Shown one piece after another: positions 58,544 through 64,000 of a stretch of 64,000 nucleotides of DNA (position 1 is its first letter; each line of letters starts with the position of its first letter). The notes beneath the pieces were generated by a model. That model saw only the letters and a list, made by a program, of their open reading frames with translations. It did not search any database and was not told the DNA's origin. A program made the position numbers and the translations under genes. The DNA is from Clarkia xantiana subsp. parviflora (lineage: Eukaryota > Streptophyta > Magnoliopsida > Myrtales > Onagraceae), in the NCBI GenBank assembly GCA_036873135.1, contig JAPTYO010000005.1, positions 4,442,166-4,506,165 of the forward strand, in the 5' to 3' direction.

Positions 58544-61247
58544 ATGGAGGACTCTCCCAACTCTGCGTCCTCTGTCAGTAAACCATCACCTGTTCATCCT
58601 CCAAACTTTTTCGCCCCTAATCATCATGCTTGTCACATCCCAATGGCTAACATTTATGAGAGGAGGCTAAATCTCGATACAAGCAGCAGCAATCCACCCT
58701 TAAATCAATCTGTGCATAAGGAAGCCCTCACACCTCCTCATAAACACATACCACGCAAGCCAAGGTCCAAACCACCAGACAAACAAAGCTATACTCCGGC
58801 GACACCAGCGGAACCAGCGGCCAGGAGTTCTTCGGCGAAGCAGGAAAGGAATGGGTTGCTCAACTTGAAGAAAACCACGACGTCGCACCAGAACAAGTCT
58901 TCTCCCAGCAATCCCGTTCCGTTTCGCCCCGTCATATCGCCGTGGTCTTCCTCTCCTTGTGGCTGCAAAGGAACCCCGGCGACACACAGGCAGTCGGAGA
59001 AGAAGACACTCAAGACTCCTTCTCAGGCCACTGCAGGATTCAGCCCAAAGGCGAAGCCCAACTCTCATAACACAACAGCCCAACCCAAACCTACCCTTTC
59101 GACCGGACCCGACCCGAAGCCCAACCCACAAGTGCTCTCAACCCAACAAAGCTCCAGACAAGCGACCGGCCCACTAATTACCGGGCTAAACCCAGCTGGA
59201 TCAGAAGCCCAAACCTCCAACCAGTCAGCCCAATATCCAAAAGCTTTCAACCGGTTGGAAGAAAACCGGCTCAGAGCTAAACCGCCACTCTGGGATTTAA
59301 TAGAGAGCCAACCGGAATCAATGGAACCAAACCGCACGCCACTAAACCAAGCACATCCCATGAACCGAACCAGAAGCAAATCAACCTCCCTGAACCCTCT
59401 AAACCGCATGCTTGTTGGAAAAATGCACTCGGCCACCCCTCCGAGACTAGACTTGGTTAACCGCCTCATAGAGTCGTGGAATTTCAACCCACCACCGAGG
59501 GTCAATTTCCGGCACGACCAATACTGGACTTTCGTCTTCCAAGAGGAACTGCACCTACGGGAGGTAGTCATTAATTCCCCTTTTATCGTAGGAAATGGTT
59601 TAGGCCTACTTGTAATGTTTGAGTGTAGAGATTTTGGCATACCTACTACTTTTCCAATGAATGAGGTGCCTATGTGGATTGAGATTAGGGGCATGAACCC
59701 AAATATTGTCTGTTTCGACAGTATCATGAGAGTAGCTGGGGTTGTAGGACATGTTATTCAAATAGAACATCTGACGGCAATATTGAATGAACCTTTTGCA
59801 ATTGCTTACCCGAAAGTCCAGGTTCATATGGATCTGCAGCGTGCTGCGGTTCCAGGCATAAAGCTACTCGACTCCCCCTTTCCGGGCCCCATATACATTC
59901 GTTACCGCGGTGGCCTACCGTGCAACCGATGCGGATGTCTTGGACATAACACTCCCGACTGCAAGCGTACACAAAAAAGATGCGACAGCTCTCATTATGG
60001 ACATGCAAACGCGGGTTCAGCAGCACCCAAACATTTTGGTGCTAGGTGCGGAGGGTCAGCCGTGGTATGTTTCCAAGCTCAACAGAGGAACCGGCCAACT
60101 GTGCCGTTGGATAACCTGAGCGGACGAGCGACAATTTAACACTCCTGCAGGAAGAGAAAGAGAGCTCCTTGATAAACCGTTTGAAACCCCCAATCCGTCC
60201 CTCTTCGACTCCACACACTCAGCACAGGGTGCACAACAAGTCCCGGTAGACTCCCCACAGGAAACTGCCGGACTACGTAACCCCATCACCTCCGAAAGAG
60301 ACTGGATAATGCAAAACAGTTCCGAACGCGCAGCGCAAAACCAATGGATCAAGCAGAAAATCCATGAGTACCGGGAGTCACTCTTCCCGGGTCTAACGGA
60401 ACCCTCTGTGCCGATGGACCCAAACTTTTCAACCTCGATGCAACCGCATTACCCACAGCTGGAAAATATGAACTGGGACCCAATGGGGCAGAACACGGAT
60501 ACGTCTATAACAGTCTTCGATGAACCGGTTCCGCTACTAGGTGTTTGTCAGTCTCTCTCAGAATACCAGGCCTTCTCAGATTCTAGCACCACTATTCCAG
60601 ACTCCTCACTACATGCTAGTATCACCCCACCAGCATCACCACTATCCATCCTGGCAGGCAGACTTTCTACACAGTGGCAAATAAACCAATCCCCATCCTT
60701 CATCTATGAACCGGAAGACCATTTGGGACTGGGGGAAACTGGAACCAACACCGTCGGTGCCCCGATGGACAGGCAGTTGGGAGAGGGCTCCCAACTACGA
60801 CATCGGCCAGGAAAGGAGCCTATGTTTCCGGCAGCATCCGATGAAGTGAAAAACCAAGATGATAAGGAGCTCAGGAGGTTGGGGGAGGGCCCCCAACTGA
60901 CGCTTCCCTACCCCCTACCCAAATGAGGCATTGTCATTAAGGAGGTGGATACGGAAGATCTCACCCCTCCCAAGAAAAGACTTCGGATTTGCAGCATGGA
61001 ACCCACAGCGCTATCACTCCCGAAGAAGAACATAAGCCGCAAACCAAGGATAGCTATAGGACCTCGCCCTGCACGCTACTACAAGGATCGCAAAAGGGCA
61101 GCCAAGCTCACCAGAGTTGACGAGGTACTTGCACTATCACCCCCACCATTGAACCTTTATTTTCGCTTGATTTATAGTGATTTTTTGGGGTCACCACACT
61201 ATGTCAGTACGGCAGGTCCATTTGGGACCCTGCCGGAACCATCATGA
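58544..61247 (+). pseudogene. LINE ORF1 (nucleic-acid-binding protein), broken
   Basis: From MEDSPNSASS at 58544 the frame is open to 60139. It starts with a long Pro/Ser/Lys-rich part. The DUF4283-like domain is about 59500-59800 (FVFQEELHLREVVIN ... MWIEIRGMNP), followed by a zinc knuckle CNRCGCLGHNTPDC ending near 59960. Just after the knuckle the sense frame moves to another phase, which runs on through PNILVLGAEGQPWYVSKLNR with in-frame TGA stops at 60117-60119 and 60924-60926. It ends with a basic tail at the TGA 61245-61247. So there are one frameshift and two nonsense codons, both TGA. The product would be an RNA-binding chaperone of the LINE particle. Confidence 0.85.
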
Positions 61248-64000
61248 AAATATTAGCTTGGAACTGTCAAGGAGCTGAGAACCTGCTGACAGTTCGTCAT
61301 ATAATAACCCTGATAAAGATCCACAAACCAGACATCTGTTTCTTTTCGGAAGTTAAGAGCCAGCTAACTAGACTCTGTAGCACCTTGTCCTCCTGTGGTT
61401 TAGGGAATTGTTGTTCAGTAAAGCCTCAGGACACAAGGGGGGGCCTCCTATTAGCTTGGAAGGATTCCATAAGGCTAGATATTCTCAATAGCGATCCTCA
61501 CGCGATCCATGTTCAGTTTCTAAATCCACAACTGACCCCTATTTGGGATTCCTCATTTATATACGCCCCCCGAAGCCGGAAGACAGACCTGAATTCTGAG
61601 AGCAAATCCTATCCTTTAGGGAACTTCACAACTCTCCCCTAGGGTGGGTCGTCATTGGGGACTTCAACGATATTTGGGGTTTCGACGAAAAAGAAAGCCG
61701 CATACCAGCATCAGCAGCACAAATACTAAGAGCACATGACTGGAGTAACCGGGCAAATCTCCTAGATTTGGGTTTCACGGGGCAACCATTTACGTGGTCA
61801 AACCGTAGAACGGGAGAGGATAGAGTAAGAGAACGTCTGGACAGGGCAATGGCAGATACACTTTGGCATCTCCGATTCCCTCGCGCAAAGGTTGTACACC
61901 TGGAAATGATAGCCTCTGATCACTGCCCTATTATCATCTCAACAAATGAACCTACGCCACACTCGAATCCACTCCGCCATTTTCATTTTGAATCAATGTG
62001 GCTCAGGCACACCAACTTCTCGGAGATGCTACGGCAAAACTGGCCTAGGAATCCACATGACCAGGCCCAGTTACACTTACATAATAATCTCATAAACCTA
62101 ACCCAAAAACTCCGACAGTGGAATAGGTCCACTTTCGGTCATGTTGACACCCAAATTAGGACACAACTGCAGAAGCTAAACTCCGCACAACAACAAGACG
62201 ACCCCTCTACTCAGGTGGATGAAGCCACAGCGGCCCTGGAAGACCTATACCTTAATCAGGAAATCATGTGGAGACAGAAGTCAAGACAGACGTGGCTGGA
62301 ACAGGGTGATAGAAATACAAAGTTTTTTCATGCATACTCGATTGCAAGAAGGCGCAAGAACAATTTAGATACCATTGCACTACCGGATGGTAACGTGCTA
62401 ACAGACCAAGCAGAAATACAACGTCATATTCAACAATACTACCGAGAGGTGTTCACAGCGAGGAATGTCATACCTATCCTAAATATCCCCCCACGAACTA
62501 GGCTAACAATCCACCCTTTGGGAGAAGCAAGCCTCAAGACTCAGGTAACACACCTAGAAATAACAAAGGCCATCGCTCAATTCCAGCCAGACAAAGCACC
62601 AGGCCCAGACGGTTTCCCCCTCAGATTCTTCCAACATACATGGGACGATACAGGCAGAGAAGTATCCGCGGCAGTAGTTGAATTTTTCAGATCGGGGAAG
62701 CTGGAAAAACAACTAAATACCACAAAGCTTGTCCTGATCCCTAAAAAAGAGAACCCCCAGGGATTACAGGATTGGCGCCCAATTGGTCTGTGTAATACCA
62801 CCTATAAGATCATCTCAAAGATCCTCGCCAACAGGATGCGATCAGTCATTGCCAGGCTAGTATCACCCTTCCAAACAGCTTTCGTCCCGGGCAGGAGTAT
62901 AACGGATAACACACTCCTTGCACAAGAGCTGCTACATACTATTAAGCAGAGACGGAGAGGAAAAAAAGGACTACTCGCACTAAAGCTGGACATGACAAAA
63001 GCATACGACAGAGTCGAATGGCCTTTCCTGAGAAGCGTTTTACAGAACATGAAATTCCCGCAATGCTTTATAGAATGGATCATGGAGTGCGTCTCGACAC
63101 CCACTCTTAATGTGTCAATCAACGGGAAACCAACTGAAGACTTCTCACCATCTAGAGGGTTAAGACAAGGAGACCCACTGTCCCCATATCTATTTATTCT
63201 GGTCTCACAAATGCTGTCACAGGAACTATCGTCAGCTCAATTGGAAGGGAAGATCAAAGGTATCAAACCAGGAAAGTTCAACCAGGAAATATCCCACCTA
63301 TTGTTTGCAGACGATAGCTTCCTGTTTCTCGAGGCAACACTAACCAATGCGGCCCAACTGAAGCATCTCCTAGAAGAATACCAGAACGAATCGGGCCAAC
63401 TCATTAACTACAGCAAGTCCAGTATCCGATTCAGCCCAAATATCCCAGTAGTTTTAACAAACCAGATTGCTCAACTGCTGGGTGTACGCATAATGATGCC
63501 GTCCGAGGTATATCTGGGACTACCAGTTGACTGGGCAAAGCAAAAAAGACAAGTGGGGGAAAACCTGATTCAGCGTACAATCTCCAGGATTCAAGGATGG
63601 ATGACCAAGCTACTATCCCCGGCCGGTAGAGAGGTCTTACTGAAAGCCATAGCAGCTTCAATCCCAAGTTATGTTATGTCAGTTATGAATCTCTCAAAAA
63701 AGACCACGGCAAATCTTGAGAAACTTCACAGACAATTCTGGTGGAACCAAGATGCGGGGAAAAAAGGCATCATGTGGATTGCCTGGGATAAACTGTGCCG
63801 CTCAAAGAACGACGGGGGTCTCGGTTTTCGGGATATGAATGCATTTAACCTGGCACTACTCACTAAACAGGCAAACAGAATCGTCACGAACCAGGAGTCC
63901 ATATGGGTAAATTGCATAAGGGACAAATATCTAAGAAACAAATCTTTTTTCACAGCCAAGATACAACCATATCATTCCCTGGTCTGGAGAACACTTGCAA
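61244..64000 (+). pseudogene. LINE ORF2: endonuclease and reverse transcriptase, partial
   Basis: The ATG at 61244 overlaps the ORF1 stop (ATGA). The endonuclease starts MKILAWNCQGAEN and has CFFSEVKS. The frame stops at 61640, but the continuation from about 61600 in another phase carries WVVIGDFNDIW and the catalytic SDHCPI, so a frameshift lies near 61590-61600. From there the frame is open for about 2.4 kb to the window edge. Reverse transcriptase blocks follow in order: KAPGPDGFPLRFF, DWRPIGLCNTTYKI, KLDMTKAYDRVEW, LRQGDPLSPYLFIL and the active site FADD at 63304-63315. The C-terminal part and any RNase H lie outside. Confidence 0.92.

Larger units (their letters stand above)
58200..64000 (+). 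mobile_element. L1-type LINE, truncated by the window edge
   Basis: Two consecutive reading frames with non-LTR hallmarks. ORF1 has a DUF4283-like domain and a CCHC knuckle. ORF2 starts with an APE-type endonuclease followed by a long reverse transcriptase. The composition turns C- and A-rich from about 58200, unlike the AT-rich flank, and I take that as the approximate 5' boundary. The 3' end, poly(A) and target duplication lie beyond the window. ORF1 and ORF2 both carry breaks, so the copy is probably inactive. Confidence 0.9.

Noticed and set aside
1..64000. CRISPR arrays, bacterial operons, plasmid or phage modules
   Set aside because: None present; all genes have plant families and plant-type gene structure.

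Overview
This window is nuclear DNA of a flowering plant, most likely a eudicot. The genes are intron-rich with GT-AG boundaries, the intergenic DNA is AT-rich, and the host proteins are plant-specific. The gene set and LINE type would suit an asterid, but the sequence alone does not prove that. No prokaryotic-style operon, CRISPR array or phage system is present.

Layout, left to right. A 21-bp tandem repeat bounded by an inverted repeat opens the window (1-150). Four minus-strand genes follow: a plastid-type glycerol-3-phosphate acyltransferase (ATS1-like, 734-3825), a BPA1-like RRM protein (6005-8940), a SYP22-type vacuolar Qa-SNARE (10263-13864) and a class A1 heat-stress factor (15629-18565). 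An intronless ITPK1-type inositol phosphate kinase (20285-21319, minus) comes next, then an intronless bHLH-MYC factor (23811-25463, plus), a small unknown protein (26408-26743), an intron-containing elongator tRNA-Met (27431-27518) and a two-hook AHL protein (28080-30673, minus). On the plus strand lie a conserved 155-aa unknown protein (32864-35366), the plastid Fe-S scaffold subunit SUFD/ABCI7 (38211-40654) and an 80-aa unknown protein (43233-43475). A complete Copia element occupies 43617-50118. Beyond it sit TOM2B-like (51073-52440) and TOM2A-like (55144-57032) genes, side by side. The right edge is a LINE (about 58200 to the end) cut by the window border.

Mobile DNA explains much of the rest. 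I could delimit two solo LTRs inside introns, each with a 5-bp target duplication. Two Mutator-type MITEs have 9-bp duplications. A hAT-like GAGTCGAG-rich family has four copies, two of them with recognisable 8-bp duplications. There is also one small Harbinger-like MITE.

Most genes are independent housekeeping or regulatory loci. The functional cluster that stands out is TOM2B next to TOM2A, two host proteins known from Arabidopsis as supporting tobamovirus multiplication. Exon coordinates were worked out by hand from splice sites, reading frame and family resemblance; no transcript data were available.
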